Counted from the first letter of the stretch, positions 1 to 15,018 are shown. The stretch is 64,000 nt of DNA from Anoplopoma fimbria (GCF_027596085.1 NC_072467.1:9663476-9727475), one strand, 5' to 3'. Notes: generated by a model not told the origin, from the sequence alone. Numbers and translations are program-made.

Positions 1-3000
1 TACTTGCATAAGTAGATAAGTGCTGCTGGAAGTTAAAAGCTAATTTGTGGTAGAAGCTAAAATAATTGAATCAGCTAGAGCAGACACTGAAAAAAATGTC
101 ATTCTTTGAAAGGACAATTCACAGACGGAATAGGACTAATACTGTAAAAGAAAAAGTTTTAAAGTATTCTTGTTCACACAATATACAGCTGCATGAGTTA
201 AAGTATTTTTCCTCCCTCTTGGGTATTGGCAGAATATCACTGACCTGAGCGTCCTCCATCCCTGCCAGCTGGCTCGCTGCCTGACGGGCTGAAGAGGCAG
301 ATGCTGAACTGGGCCTGGGCTGAGCTCTGCAGCAGCAGCGTTTGGCAGTACTCCATGATGTTAGCACACACCTGGGGACAGAGAACAGCACCTTTAAGGT
401 CACCGACAATGCAGTACTGATGAATAATCACGACTGTGCGTGCAAGACTCAACAAACATAGTTTCAGTGCCATTTTTAACTCTTTCCTCGCACTGTCCAT
501 TTTACTGTTGGAATATGCAAAAGGTGTACTTGGGAACTTCTCACTAGGAAGATACTACTTACATCTCAAGGAGACAAGCTCACATAAACTAAACTGCTGA
601 AGGAATAACAAAACATATAACTCTTACTACTAACCTGTTGCATGGCCACCTCCATCTCCTCTCGTTTGTCTGCTGAGTCTCCGGGTGCAGCTATCTCAGC
701 TTGCTTTAGCAACCTCTCCCGCTCGCTCCCCCCCAGACGGCCAAGCAGCGACAGACAGAGACGCTGGAAAATGAACAGACACATTATCAACTGTACAATT
801 CACACATTTGAATGGGTGTGAATTAGCAAGAAGAGGACAGCAAAAAAACACATCAATACGACAAACAAAGGGAGCAGTCTAACCTGAAATCTGTTGATGT
901 GTCCCTGGAACTCCATAAGAGCAGCACTGTTGACCTCCCCACCTGTCTCAAGGGCACCTGAGAGACCAAGCAGTTCATGAACACCACCATTCACAACACA
1001 CTCTAAATGTGGTCATGTGGTTTGCACAATGGAAATAGATAAATACAATAGATAGCAAAGTAAATAAGAGTTACTGTTACAGTTACTGTGGTATTGTACC
1101 TGGCAGAGCAGTCTTACTGATGATGCCAGTAAGCAGAGAGAGCTCCTGCAGAGCTCCCATACTGAGCTCCTGACAGCGCAACAGGGACTGAATGGTGTCG
1201 GCATGCACTATCAGCCACTGGAGAACCTACACACACACACACACACACACAAACACAGATAAATGAGAACGTTGCTTGTGTAAAGATTATAAAACTGTTT
1301 TTAACTTTCACAAACAAGTCCATGACTTTTAACGAAACAATAATGTGCACACACTGAACTCTTCTTCATAGCTCTCAGATACAATACAGTACAATTTGTC
1401 CAAGATGCACTCTTTTTCAAATGAGAACTGACCCCAGCTAGAATCTACAGAGGAAGTACAGATGCAAGGCAGCATTTATGACCTAATGAAATTATCATCA
1501 ACGTACTTTACTGAGTTTTAGGGTTTTCAAGGTTAACGTTTTCAAAGAATCCCAGAAAGAGAATAGTCTTAGTGATATCGATAGTTGTGTGCTTACCTGT
1601 GCCGCCCCCTGCTGGTGATTCATGGTGGTAGAGGTCAAGATCACCTGAAAGAGCCTCAAGGTTGGCAGGAGAATCTGCCTGTAGCGGTCCATGGGGCTGG
1701 GGATGAAGCCTGATGGGTCCCTCATCACCCTGTTGACAACCAGAGAACAAACAAAAATTTAGGAAAAATGCTATTAATACGCACCTTAAGAACAGACGTC
1801 ATCTGAATAAGAAAGGCAGTTAAATGCAGCAGGATAAAGCAAAAAAAAAAAAAAAAAAGCTTTTATTTAAAATTCTTGAGGAAGAAGGTGCTGACTAACT
1901 ATAAACACTTGAAAGCTATAAATTGTGTTGCAGGTCTGAGTGGAAGAAACTGACTTATTCTGGGGGCATTTTATCCAAAATAACCAATTTGAAAACACTT
2001 TATCAATCACAATTTTATATTAATAAAATATTTCCTTCACTTTCCACATCCATACCTGTGTGCATCGCTGTCGGGTACCATGTCAAACACCTGACACTCT
2101 ATCAGCTGTGCCACCAGCCCACAGCGCAGCAGCTCCACAGCTCCCTGACCGGTCTTAGCCACACGAGTCAGCAGAGCCTGAGAACACACAGCAGAGTTAC
2201 TACCTTCATAATCCTGTACTTGTAGAGGATTTAGACCAAGGCTACTGGTCCTATGAGACTTTGGGGGAAAACAAGTATAAGTGCACATGTGCTTACCATC
2301 TTGCTCTCATAGATGTAAAGTGGTTTGAGGAGTGGTGGCTGAGGTGTAAGCAGGCTCTGCAGGGCTACATCATCCTGCCTCAGGCTCTCCACTAGCGACC
2401 GCAGGTAGCCACTGTTGCAGACATAAACCAGCCACTGATTCTGGCGGTCTATGGAAAGGATCCGGTCCAGCACCGCCAGAGCCAACATCTGACAGACAGG
2501 AAGAGGAGACAAAGCAAGCACTGAGAGTAAAACAAATATCCTGGCTAGGTAAGCAAAAACAACAGACCTTTGTAATTTCCATTTACAATAAAGTCAATTT
2601 TAGTGCTTCATTTTCCAAAAATTGTTTTTGGAAACTTGGTGGGCAAAAAAAACATTGAAAATATATAACATAGTACTTTTGGTTGTTTATGTATTTTCAC
2701 CTCTCCAAAATGGGAATATTACACTTAAGAAATTAATATCTTTGAAGAAATGCAAATCTGACATAAGCTGTTACATCTTGTCCCAATTGAAGAAAGAAAT
2801 AAGCATTGTGGATGCTTTTGGACCAGTACTGTACAAAAGACACAAGGACAGCTGTAGGGTGCCTCTTCTAGAGTTTCAGCATGTCACCTATTTTTTCTAA
2901 GCATTTGTTGTATTGCAAAATCCAGGTTGTAGCAGAACATGACACATTGATGGTAATGAAACTGCTTCACCGCCCACCCCTTGTCAGAGGCTGTAAATGT

Positions 3001-6000
3001 CAGAGTAAGCACATGGGTCATATTGTTGTATGAACCTTATAGTTTGTCTCTTACCCTGCTGATTTCATGGCCGTCACAGGCGTCCCGACACACCACCTCC
3101 ATGAGAGCCTTGCCGTAGCTCTCAATGATAGCGAGGTTCTCTCTCTGCAGTTTGGAGAAACCATCTTCAGGGGCCGTGAGACGCTCCCACATTGCTTTCC
3201 CTGCTGTAGGGAAGGAGAATGAAGTTACCAAACAACATCAAAAAGGACGTATCTGTAAACATTTTCCCAACAGCATTCATACAACCCAATTTCCATTGTG
3301 AAATAACAAGAGGTCCATATCATGAATATAATGCACTCTGCATATTTTCCGTATTCATGTTTCTGTGTTGTACCTGTCTGCAGAGTGTCTGGTTCATCTG
3401 GTTTCTGAGCGATTTGAAGGTAGTACAGCAGGGAGCCATACAAGTGTGCACGCAGACGCTGGTATCCACCTCCTTAAAGTGCGGAAGATGATATTATAAA
3501 GTCTTTCCACACCAAGGTTTATCATAGCAACATATCCCATGTAAGAAATGTGGGTTTATGTCATCACTAACCAGTACAGAGGATGAAGTCCAGCAGCTTG
3601 CGGAGAATCAGGTGCAGGGCTGAGTTGGCGATGGAGGCAAAGCCAGAGGATGCTTCTAATCCCGCCCCCTGCTGCTGCTCAGACAGGACTGATTGGCTGA
3701 GGTGGGCTGTCAGAGTGAAGACTGCCCCAGCTACAATTGGCATCAGTTCTCCTGCAGCATCCTCAGACAACACCTGGGCAATGCACGTCAACATTTACAT
3801 TAAGTTGGTAGAACAGCCTGGAGATTTAGGTAATTGTCGTGTCAGCTCTTACAGGAATAAACAATTTATCATGTTTTTCTCTACTTTGATTGATTTAATA
3901 CACATGTATTGATGACCACTGAATAAAAGCAATGACACTCTTGAAGATGTTGCTTACTAGGAGTATAGGGTGATTCAAATTGTACAGAGCCATACCTTTT
4001 CAAAGATTACTGCATCCAAAGTACAGTAAAAATTGACTTTATTGCTGCACTAATTTCACCCTCCATGTGACAAACATCCTCACTGACCTTATCATGCAGG
4101 TCTAACAGCAAGTCTCTGATGATGAGCTGCCTGTCATCAGCAGGTATGAGATCGGCGGGGCAGGCGGTCAGCAGCGTCTCCACCAGGCTCCTCCAGGACC
4201 GCAGTGCATGGCGCTTTGCACTCAAACTCCTACGGACACGATTGCGTTCCACCACCTGCTGCAGGATGGAGTTCACCTCCTAGAAGGATACACACAGGGA
4301 CAAATATGAGTGAGTTCACCTCAAAGAAATTCACTGCATTAGTGATGGGAAAATGCTTGAGTGCTTTTGAACAACCACCCAAACACAAGCAATCTAAATT
4401 ATCAAGACCTTAGGGGAAGGCAGAGAGGAACAGGTGAGTTTTAAGATTTGATTTAAAAGAGTCTAGAATCAAAGCATTAGTCAAAGCGAGTAATTTTTTT
4501 TAACTTTATTGGAAACTGGAAACCACATTTCAAAAGTTACCTCTGGATGATTGCTTCTTTCTGGTTATTTTGGCCCCACCACATGCTGCTAAATTAAGTC
4601 TGATCAGTTTTAACTAACTTACCTCCATCAACAGGGGCCTCTGTCCAATGGCTGCCATTCCCTGCAGTGCATTCACCTCAGCAACCAGCACTCTATGTAG
4701 CAACTGTGAGAAATTACAACAAAATATGATACATCAGCGGAAGCTAAAACAGAAAAAAACAGTTGATCAACATAAATGGGATGTTTACTTGTTCAACCTG
4801 GAAACCCACCTTAACGTTGCACACAGTGTGTCCTTGCTCATTGATATGCTCACAGTTGGAGATCACCTGCTCTATCTGAGTGCGCTCAAAGAAGTCCAGC
4901 TGCAGCAGCTCAGGCATATCCTGACTGAAATCGATGGCGTCCAGCACACTCAGCAACTTCCTGCGCACTGATGGCATCAAACAAGGACAAGATGAGAGGA
5001 AAAGTAAAGACCAATCTGGTATAATTCTAAAAGAAGAGGCTTAAATGGCAGCTAAATTAAATTACCCAAGTGTGTGGAGAGTCCTTAAATGTTGACTGGA
5101 TTTACATTACAGCGTTTGATTTAAATGTGTACTGATGTGGCACAAACCTTTAGAAACTGTGTCAAAATGCAGGAACCCGCTGACTGATCTGGTTTCTTCT
5201 TCCATGCCTGATTCCCCATCTGGTAAAAAGAACAATGATGAGTTTCTAGGATCATAAATGAAGGACCGGTAATGTGATTGGGAGTTTGAAGGTGTTTTTT
5301 TTTGTCATTAAAATATGTATTAGTTTAAACATATTAACATTATACATAGATTCAAAAACTAGTTTCACAGGCAGTAAATCAAAGAAAACATTTAACACTT
5401 AACTTAAAAGGCAGCTACAAGGACCCACACGGGGTTAGATTCAGAATTTGCACTGTGCCGTACTAACTTCATTCATTTAAAATGTTACCATATTTAATTT
5501 CATATTTGGAAATTGGGGGTTGCCAGAATTACTTCATTTGTTTCAAAAAAGTGTGAACAAATTGAATACCTGTATGTTGAGTGTGTGGCTGGTCATCCAA
5601 CAGGAGGCTGACAAGGCGTTGTGTATGTGAACGCTGGCGGTTCAGCGAGGTCACTCTCAGCTCAATGGCAGCTGTTTTCATGAGCCAAGACATCTGGGAG
5701 AGGGCAGCGATCTGATTACCTGAGGAGAGCAGATAGTAGAAACGAATCAATGAAAAGAAAACACAATGTACTTTCACTGTATTTTAATAAACACACACCC
5801 ACCTTCACATTTTAACAGTGACATCCGAGACAAAGCTTGGCAATAATTACGTAGCCTTTCAGCAGGAATACAAAACAACTACTAATTTCCATTAGTGTTC
5901 TACATTTTCTGCCTCTTTGTTGAAGGGTTTTCATTCATAACATCCCTAATATGTTTTTGTTATTATATATTTTTAGGACAAAGGGGATCAGCCAGGATAC

Positions 6001-9000
6001 TGTACTCACTAGGCAGGATGAAGGGTAGGTGCTGCAGGTGAGAGAACAGGAAGTCCTGGCTGGTCCTCAAATAGCGCATAGTAGGTCCAGACGTGTCTGG
6101 GCAGGCACACAGCTGGTAGATCACCTGAGAGAGGGAGACAATGACATGCAAACAAGAAAAATGGTCAGCCCACACACAAATTCCATGTATACCTTTAACC
6201 TACAAGGCAGACAATGCAAGTAGTAGAGAGTAGAGGATGAACAGTACCTGGTAGCAGAGCTCGGCCAGGTGTGGGGCCTGCTGTGTGAGTACAGGTCCTG
6301 ATCTCTTCTCCGTGCCTCTCTGCAGCAGACTCAGGATGGCGTGCAGGCAGCTTCGTGGACATCCCAACACACCTATAACACAAACATTTACCGTCATCTG
6401 TTAACTTGTCCATACAAACCAGAACCACTAAAATATTGCTAGAATCCAATGCCAAAAGGTTGTTTTTCTGACCTGGGTCCTGGAGGTTGGTGGAGGACAC
6501 AGGCTTCTTGACTTCATAGCCCAAAAGATACAAGGCCAGATTTGGTGTCTTCAGCTCCAAGGAGGTGATGAGCAGGTTCAGCATATGGATCTGAGTTTCA
6601 TGTCGGATTCTTGCAACCTTCTTTTGTGGGTCTGAGTCTGGAAGTTTGGGGGTAATAACATGTGTGAGTTTAAAGTCTGACAGTTATAATAAACAGATTT
6701 AACTTTTACAGTATTAAAACAACATGATTTAAACCAAATGCAGAAGATGGTACAGTTTCCAGGCTAATTAAATAATATATATTTTTTTACAGACAACAAG
6801 ACTTGTCTCTCACCATCTCCGTTCTCTGCTCCCTCCTCTGCCTCTTCACTGTCCAGACACTCCACAAAGCCTGCCATCAGCTTTTCACTCACAGACTAAA
6901 AGACAAAGTCAAAAAATGGTCTCAACTTCAAACACAACACAAGTTTTACACATCACCACAGGGAAGATCCCTTAGACAGACGCACCTCGGTGAATCAAGT
7001 AAAAAAACACACCTTTCCTGAAGCATCTTTCCAAGTCTTTCAGATAGAAATACATTTTGATTTAGATTATCACACCATAATTTCATAGAGAAAAATGGCA
7101 GTGTTTATACTTCACTAAACACATTTTGGGTTTATGTGATCCACATTGAAGGGTCTATATAAAAACGAGATTGGCCTCCAGGAATTAATTCTATCTAATT
7201 AAATGCGTAATTAAGAAGATACAAAGCTACTGTACAATATTTTGGTTTTCTTGTTCTTTTGCTAAATGCTTATCATTTTGTAAAATATCGTGAATCTTTT
7301 GGGATTTTTCTTTTTTTTCATTTGGTAAAAGTTAAGACTTAATATAAATATACCTGGTCATGTGTGAAATCTCCCACCAGCCTCGTCTGAATGTTTGGGT
7401 AGTTGGCGATACGACGCAGGATCTTTGCACTCTGGAAGGCAGCCTCTGGGTTGGAGCTGCTGTGGTACAGATACCTGCAAGGACAACATAGGCCGCCATT
7501 AAGGTACACTCGTTCTGAACACATTTTTAAAAAGTAGGTTTTTAAAATATATCGTACAATGACTGAAGATTAGGTTTTATAACATTTCATTTCCATTAAC
7601 TAGTAAACAGGAACATGTACAAGAAAACAGACAACAAAAATCACAACCATGGCTTCATTACCACAGTTTGTATTCAAACCTTGATGCCCTTACCTGGCAA
7701 TGTTGACAATGTGATCTGCCCTTCTGGTTTGAGGACTGACCCCCTGGAGGAGCTGCTCCAAGGGGGAAACCAGCATGGAAGCCTGGCTCTCCCTGAGGAG
7801 GTCCATGAACACCACCTCCTTCTGCAGAGCCAAGTCCAGCAGGCACAGGCAGCACAGCACCGCCGACTCCAAGTGCTTCTTACCTGGAGGGGGAAGAGCG
7901 ACGGAGCATATAGTCAGAACAAACACACAAGCGATCTCTCTTTACCCGACAGCAGCAGCAGATGTTCTCTCACCAGGGAAGGGTGCATAGGTGTCCAGCT
8001 GGCGTACACCCTCCTCCAGCAGGCTGAGGCAGAGTGCCAGCGTGGGCGAGTCGTTGAGCAGGTGGAACATGATGCTGTGACCAGGGGGCTTGTGGGCCGC
8101 GACCTGCTCACCCTGCAGCTCCACCATCTCCTGGACAAAGTCTGACGGCTGCGGCTCGTAGTTCCGCAGCAGCTTGTGGAAAACCTCCAGGACAGCATCA
8201 GCAACCTCCCACTGAGAGATGACACATATTCAAAAAAACAAATGAACAGATGTATGTGTAGTTTAAAGAGCATTCATGCATACTGCAGCTACATGTCTTA
8301 ACCTTAAAAGGACGCCAGGAGAGCACTACACATCACTTTACCTTCTCAGCTGGATGGCGATATGCTCTGGTGGGGAAAGGGAGGAACACAGAGTCCCGCA
8401 AGAAGTTCAGGTAGGGCTGAAAGCCCGGCACGCGTAGCCCCGCCCCTAAGTTAGTGGGCATGCTGCTCTCGACCAATGTGCTGATCAGATGACAGAAGCC
8501 TCGTGTCAGGGGATACTCCTCACAGCTCGACTCGATCTCATTCAGCTCCACCTGAGAGAAAAATTCATTATACAACTTTTGAACAGGAAGTGTTCACTTT
8601 GATGAGAGATCAAAGTCAAGTCTCTGAGTTGTTATCTTTAAATGTTACTTTGTAAGATTCAGCTTTAATTCAGTAAAAAGATAATCCCTTCCAGTCAGCA
8701 TTATTTTTGCATCACAACACATTTGAGTCTAAAAAAATCCCTTTGGGCATCACTCAAATGTTATCTTAAAGTGAACAAATTAAAAATGGTCCTGGCGGCC
8801 CCAAGTGGTCTAGTTTCTCTCTGTGCCAACTAATGAACCTTCTTATTTGCCTAATGTTCCGTTAAGAGATTTAATACAAAACCTTCCTTCTAATTTGGTT
8901 GACTGAGCATCAAATTCACTAACCACAAAACATCTTACCTCAATTCCAGCTGCCTGCCTCTGTCCTGGGGCTCGCACTGTCTGAAGGATCTGTGGTAAAA

Positions 9001-12000
9001 GAAAGGTTATAAAGTTATAAAACTTAAAATAACAACAAACTTCAACACTCAAAACATTGTCTTTGAACTATAAGAATAGAGACTGCTCGATAAAAATGAG
9101 AATACATCCACCACTTCAGAAAATCTGACATGCACTCAGATAATAAGTGCATGTCAGAGTTTTGTTGTTAGCCTAGTATAACTGGCAATATGAGAGAACT
9201 TCACAGACTATATTCTGAGCGTGATAAAAGAACATAATTCAGTAATTATGTTTAAACTTGGCAGACTTTTCTTATAAAATTGTCTACTAAATTGTTCTGT
9301 TGATTAAGTAAAGGCTAACCTGTGTGTACTCCAGTGACTGCCAGAGTGAAGCAGCGATCTCTGGTGACTTCCCGAAGGCTGCCAGGCAGTGCAGGAGCTC
9401 AGCCTTCAGGACGGGAGGAACGCTGCACTGCAGCAACCCCAACATCACTACAACTGGGGTCCACTGGGGATGCTCACACAAAGCCAGTCGAGCATTTTCA
9501 CTCTAGAGAACAAAAAGAAAAAAAATCATGCTAAGACACAAGGTGAGTATTTAAGTTGTATAATCCACGTAATGCGAGCACATTAAGAAAGACGCCCATC
9601 CTTCACGTGAATTTTGTTCTGTACCCATGTGATGATGGTGGTGAGCAACTGCAAAAATGAGGTGAGTCCATCCAGCTCTCTTTGGGTGATGCCCCTTAGT
9701 GATGGGTGGCGGTACTGTGATGCGTCTGGATTTGGAAAGTCTCGCCGCAGGTTCTCATGGTAGAGCATAAGGGAGTGAAAAAAATGTTCCCAAGACACCG
9801 GGCTGCCTGAAACTCCCTGGATGTTGTCACCTGCATACATGAACGTGAAGTTAATTGGCATTCATTTGGATCTGTATTAAACTAAAGCAGTACGTTTTTA
9901 GAGTCTGATGTTCAGATCACCTTAAGTTGAAGGTTTATTAGTAAGGATTTGAAAGTGTCTATATTTCTTTCATATTGACTACTGAACAGAAACATACCAC
10001 AAAAATAGTCAATACTCTAAGGACACTAATTCCCAAACCAGATTACCCCAAAATCAAATAAAATTGTCCTTGCCAAGAGGCCAAACTGCACATTAATTGT
10101 TGAACAGTATCAATTTCAGATATCGATTAGAAAATATGTTCATTCATTCACAAATTTACAGATCCTTTCTGGTGATAACAACAATCTGCTCTTACTGTGC
10201 GTGGCTCCGTTGGTTTTAAGCAGACTGAAGGAGTAGTGGGCACACTGAGGACCATTGGCGAGCCCTTTCAGCATACGGAGATAGGAGATATAGAGGGTGG
10301 AGGGGAGGAGGTCTCCCATCTGACGCACAAACTTGGACAGAACAACCTACAACAAAGCATAAGAAAAGAGAAACTCTTTCAACAGAAAGCCATTGTTATA
10401 CAAATTAAACAATTTAAAAATGTCTTGCTCTTTCTCTACCTTTTTTAACCTACTAGAATTCTTGGTGTGAGATTTTTTTTGTGCAACCAGAAAACACAGC
10501 TCCTACCTGTTTATGTGGAGGCCTTTGCAGTGCCATTCCCAGGTAGGATCCCTGCAGGGAGGTGTGTTGGAGAGACTCTGTTGGACACCAGAACTCCAGT
10601 CCCAACTCCAGCCCAAATGAGTCCTTACTGTAAAACTCTCCTATCTGGAAAGACAAAGCAGTAACCAACACTCAATTGGTATTCTACCTCTGCTCAGTAC
10701 CTCCATTTTCAAGAAAATGATCAGTTCAACTCTTAAAATGTGAAAAGCGATGTTGCTGAGGTTGATAGGTGTATGTGTTTGCCAAAAATCACTGACGAGA
10801 ATCATGAGGTGGTCTAAGTCCTTGCGTATCGATGATGGAAGCTCGCTGTCCATCTGCAGGGACATGTGCACCAGACGGGCATCCTCATCAGCGCGGTTAC
10901 GAAGCTGTTTCACCTACAAATACAGCAAAAATATGTTAATTAATAGATTTAATCAATATGCAAACTAACAAAACAATAATCTTTCAGAGACAAGCTAACA
11001 CTACAACATAACATCCACACAAGTCAAACTCATTTGTAGTGGACATCTGTGGCATCTCTTACCTTCATTGGCATGAGTGCCAGGAAGTCTGTGATGAGTG
11101 AATGGAGGCGGCGGATGTAAAACTCTTCCTGGCCAAAACTCTCACATCCCAGGATGCCCTCCTTCATAAACAGGAAGACATCTCCCAGTAGAGCCTGGTC
11201 TGCCAGAGCCTCGTCTGCCTCAGTGAACTCAACCAGGGCTGCGCATCACACAAATGTAAAAATATTCTCCTGTTAAATGGCTACCAACTTTGAGAACTCA
11301 TTCAAAAAGTTTTCTTCAAACAGCTAGAAAGCATATTTAATGCATATCCAAGAAATAAGAACCTTACCGCATCCCTGTGGCAGCTGAGAAAGGACCCTCA
11401 GAGACAGAGCCCAGGCCAGACGACACACGGCCTGCAGACCTGGAAGCTTCCACGGCTGGCCGTCCATCAGACGGCTGTGCACTGCAGCCACGTACTGCCT
11501 CTCGGTCAGCAACGGCAGGGTCTGGATCAGATCTAGAGGAACACAGAGACGATGCTTAACCAGCTGTAGAAGAAAAGCACTTAAACTAACAGCAATCGTA
11601 TGCCTAGCAACAAGCAGTAAGTTTAAGTGGATTTGACAAGTAACTTCAAACAAAGTTAAATTATACACATTAAATGTATTTAACATGTTCTCACCTTCTC
11701 TATCTTCTGTTCCCTGTTCTACGAAGCTGACATCCAAGCAGTAGAGTAGTGCCATGACCAGAGCCAGGTTCACATTGTCCAATGAGCCGTCAGCTTGAGC
11801 GGTCACTGTCTCCAGGTGGCCGATAAGAGCCAGAGTGTCATCTTTAGACAAAGGTGATTGGCAGGTCCATGAAAACAGGCTATCTGCCAGGGCCTGTCTG
11901 GATTCTTTGATGAGGTCAGAGACCTTGGGACAAGAAAGGGAGTTTAATGTTTTCCATCCCTTTATTCTTCTCCTCGATGTTTCTTCTTCTTCAGTGACAA

Positions 12001-14430
12001 CAAAAGCTACTGGCTTTACACTAGTTGAGTAAGATTGAATATATTGCAAAGATAATTATCTCTGTCTCTAATCAACACAAAGGATTTGCTCCCACCTCTT
12101 TCCTGTGCTTCTCATTGCCCAAGCCGCGCTCCTTCTGCAGGCGTTCAAACTCACGCGTCACATTTATCTCTGACACCAAGGTTAGGATGCGTTTGGTGAG
12201 ACCCTGGTTCATTAGTTCATCTGTAAAACGCGTCGTCAAAGCCACCAGCTCTCCACTGAATGACATAAACAAACAACAGTACAGATCAATAACAAGTAGG
12301 ACAATAACATGCTAATCATGTGGAGCATAAATGCACATGATATTGCTTGTATGTGCTACTTGTGGATAGCATAATTACCTCAGGTCCAGGGTGAAAGTCT
12401 TGCCATGCCGTGACTGGATGAGTGTGCGCAAGGAGTTGGCCACACAAAGCTTTCCATCCCAGTAGAGCAGCACAGCTACTAGACCTCGTGTCAGACCTGG
12501 AAAATGGGGCTGCTGTTGCTCACCTGGAGACAGATGAATATATTCAGAGAATCAGTTGTGTGAAACTTCAATGTCTTCTAAGGAAAGTCGTGCAAGGCTT
12601 TGTATACAAATCATGGATTCGATTAAGACAAACCTAAAACAAAATAGCCATTATAAACATATGTGTCTATAACACATACCACATATTACACGTGCACCAA
12701 ATTTACTACATAACTTGATTTGTAACTTTGCTTTCCAAGTAATGTATTTTCTTATGTCCACTTTACCTGCTAACAGAAGCTCCAAAGCTGCTAACTCTCC
12801 AATATCAAACAAATCACTGAGGATGAAGGCCTCTGAGAGTAGCTGCTCTGGAAGCAGCCGTGACCCCTGCTGACCTTGGATGGCGATGCCATCTGTGCTG
12901 GCTTTACGCACCTTTTCTCTCTGCTCAGCACTCTTTGGCTAAAAAAAAAAGAAGAAAAGACCAGATCCTATTAACATTAGAGCCTCAAGACACACTGTGT
13001 ATGAAAATGTGTCTGTCTGCACCAAGGAAGTTGTTGAATACACAGGAAGATAAACAGTCAACTACGGCAGTCATTACAAAAGATGTGTTTGCACAGCATC
13101 TCACCGGGTTCTTATAGAGTGACAGAAAGTGCGGTTTGTGTTTCTTCAGCTGCAGGTCAAGGAGGTGGACGCTCTCTGGCTGTCTCCGCAACACCGCCCC
13201 GTCCACTGTCTCCCACAACTCCTTCAGCGGCCCCCACAGACTGGCTCCTGTGTGGGTGAATGGGTTACCAAAGGTCTTGTATTGGCACACATACACAGAA
13301 TTGATTCTCCCTCTACAATTGTGTTAGTTTCTTATAACCACACCTGGCGTTGTGTGGCTTTATGCATTTTGAGTATCTCATATATGCAACATGACTGATT
13401 TATCACTCATAATTAAACTCAGATTTAGCAAGTCAAATTCGATTCTGACATTAATTTTTTATTTTTTGAAGTTTATGTGAATTACTGTTTTCTTTAATAT
13501 CGAATGTAAACGACTGACAGGACATGATGGGGCTGAGCCTGTGACTTTTTCATGATGTTGACATTTTAAACCTCAGACTGCACCAACGAGTAACTAATAC
13601 ACACGCTGATGTATAAACAACATACAGATTTATACGACTGATGAAAGACAAGATGACCAGAGAAATGACCTTAACATTACATTACCTGTATCAGTTTTAA
13701 ATATAAGAGTTGTACATGTTAGGCTTGTTTTTGTAGATTAAGCCTCATTATTCAATTATACTTTGAGTGTATTGATTATTGTATGACAAACCCCTAGGCT
13801 TCCTAAAGCAAAGTCAACCAGGTTTGTACAAATACATCTGATCCACGTCTCCAGTAAACAACTGTCCCTGACTCATTGTCCACTGACAGGTGTATTGTAA
13901 ACCAGAGGCTGGACTGAGTCTGGACGTTATCTTAGCTGTTATACACAAACTTCCATAGTTTTAACTATTGAAACCAAGGACAGTGTGCCAGGCAGTGATA
14001 TAAAATATGTATTTGCTTGTTCCAACTCAGTTTGTTTCAGTTTTGCTTTTCATGAACGTGAAGTAAACTCCTCTGCTGACCCATTTGACAGTTGTTGCGC
14101 CACACAAGTCATATTGCCGTATGCCATTTATTCTGACGTAAAACCACGTTAACGCTGACTTTAACCACTAAGTACAACGCTAAACTTGTTTACCCGCAGA
14201 ATAACTGTGATAGCAACATGAGCTAACTTAGCTTAGCAGGCTGCAATTGAGTGACTACCACCATGTGGTCAAAACATGGTACGCGATCAAACTGGCTCTC
14301 AAAAAGATAATGAGCACTTATTTATCTGTGAGAAAACAATCAATAGCCACTGCTAGGGATTAACACAATGAAGCTACTTAATGAAAGAAATGTAGTTCAT
14401 ACCCGAATTTACCGCCATCTGCGCCGCCAT
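1..14430 (-). CDS. nup205: Nucleoporin Nup205, 5' and central part (3' end off window)
   Basis: Large alpha-solenoid scaffold protein of the nuclear pore inner ring; in vertebrates it binds Nup93 and is paralogous to Nup188. About 37 coding exons are recognisable. The start ATG is at 14430 in a short exon (14402-14430, MAAQMAVNSG, with a second in-frame Met). It is followed by 13105-13247 (ASLWGPLKELWE), 12767-12938 (LLPEQLLSEAFILSDLFDIG) and on through segments such as KQLRNRADEDAR (10.7-10.9 kb), GSPVSWEHFFHSLM (9.6-9.8 kb), NRQRSHTQRL (5.6 kb) and QILLPTLRLFQVILTS (1.6-1.7 kb). The last exon in view, 245-372, ends near CLFSPSGSEPAGRDG. From memory of the roughly 2,010-residue human protein, about the last 200-odd residues lie beyond base 1. 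All exons examined read open and I saw no lesion. Identification rests on near full-length similarity. Confidence 0.97.
1229..1250. repeat. (CA)n/(TG)n microsatellite abutting a nup205 3' splice site
   Basis: A pure dinucleotide run of about 11 units. On the nup205 strand it reads (TG)n followed directly by TAG and the exon that begins at 1226 with VLQWLIVHAD. The repeat therefore occupies the place of the usual polypyrimidine tract. Confidence 0.9.
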
Positions 14431-15018
14431 GATACACCCGGAGAACTGGACAGGAACCGGTCCTGTGTTGTGCCGGTGTGAAATTATAAATGATTAATGC
14501 TATGCACATGTTATGATAGCATTTATCTGGTGCAATTCACCAGTTGTATTTAAATGTAAATACTGTCTTGTTGTGTCGGTAAAATGTTTTAAACATCGCT
14601 GTAGATTCTGTGTAATTCAATCAGGCGAGGTCCTCGGACCGGAGGACTCCTCTAGACGGATGGAAAAGTGTAGTCTACTAATGCAGATTAACTCAAGTAC
14701 TAATTCAATAGAAACTCACACGGGTTCAATAAATTCCGTTCTGTTTCAAATATTATTTTCTATGACATTTTAATAAAGCTATACTCGTTTCACATCGAAT
14801 CAAGTTAATAAACCATACCATGTACAAACATTGGTTCCGCCCTGTGTAGGACCGGTACCGTTATGTCGTTACACCAACATGTCCATGCGACGTTTGACAG
14901 TTCTGGATCCGTGACCGCTAAAATGGAAATGTGTCATACATGAATGTAAAACTTCGATGCCGCCGTAAATGTAGCTGCGCATTTAAATCGAGGGCTTTGG
15001 GATATTTTAATTGAAAGT
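14431..15018. promoter_or_regulatory. Divergent intergenic region shared by nup205 (-) and agk (+)
   Basis: Only 588 bp separate the two start codons, which point away from each other, so both promoters and 5' leaders must lie here. I see no TATA box placed convincingly for either gene. On the agk side there are two tiny upstream reading frames: ATG at 14957 with two codons before a stop, and an ATG immediately followed by TAG at 14969-14974. A bidirectional promoter is inferred from spacing; transcription start sites cannot be read from the sequence. Confidence 0.6.

Noticed and set aside
7615..8145. 176-codon plus-strand frame opposite nup205 exons
   Set aside because: It crosses two nup205 exons and the intron between them; the minus-strand reading matches Nup205.
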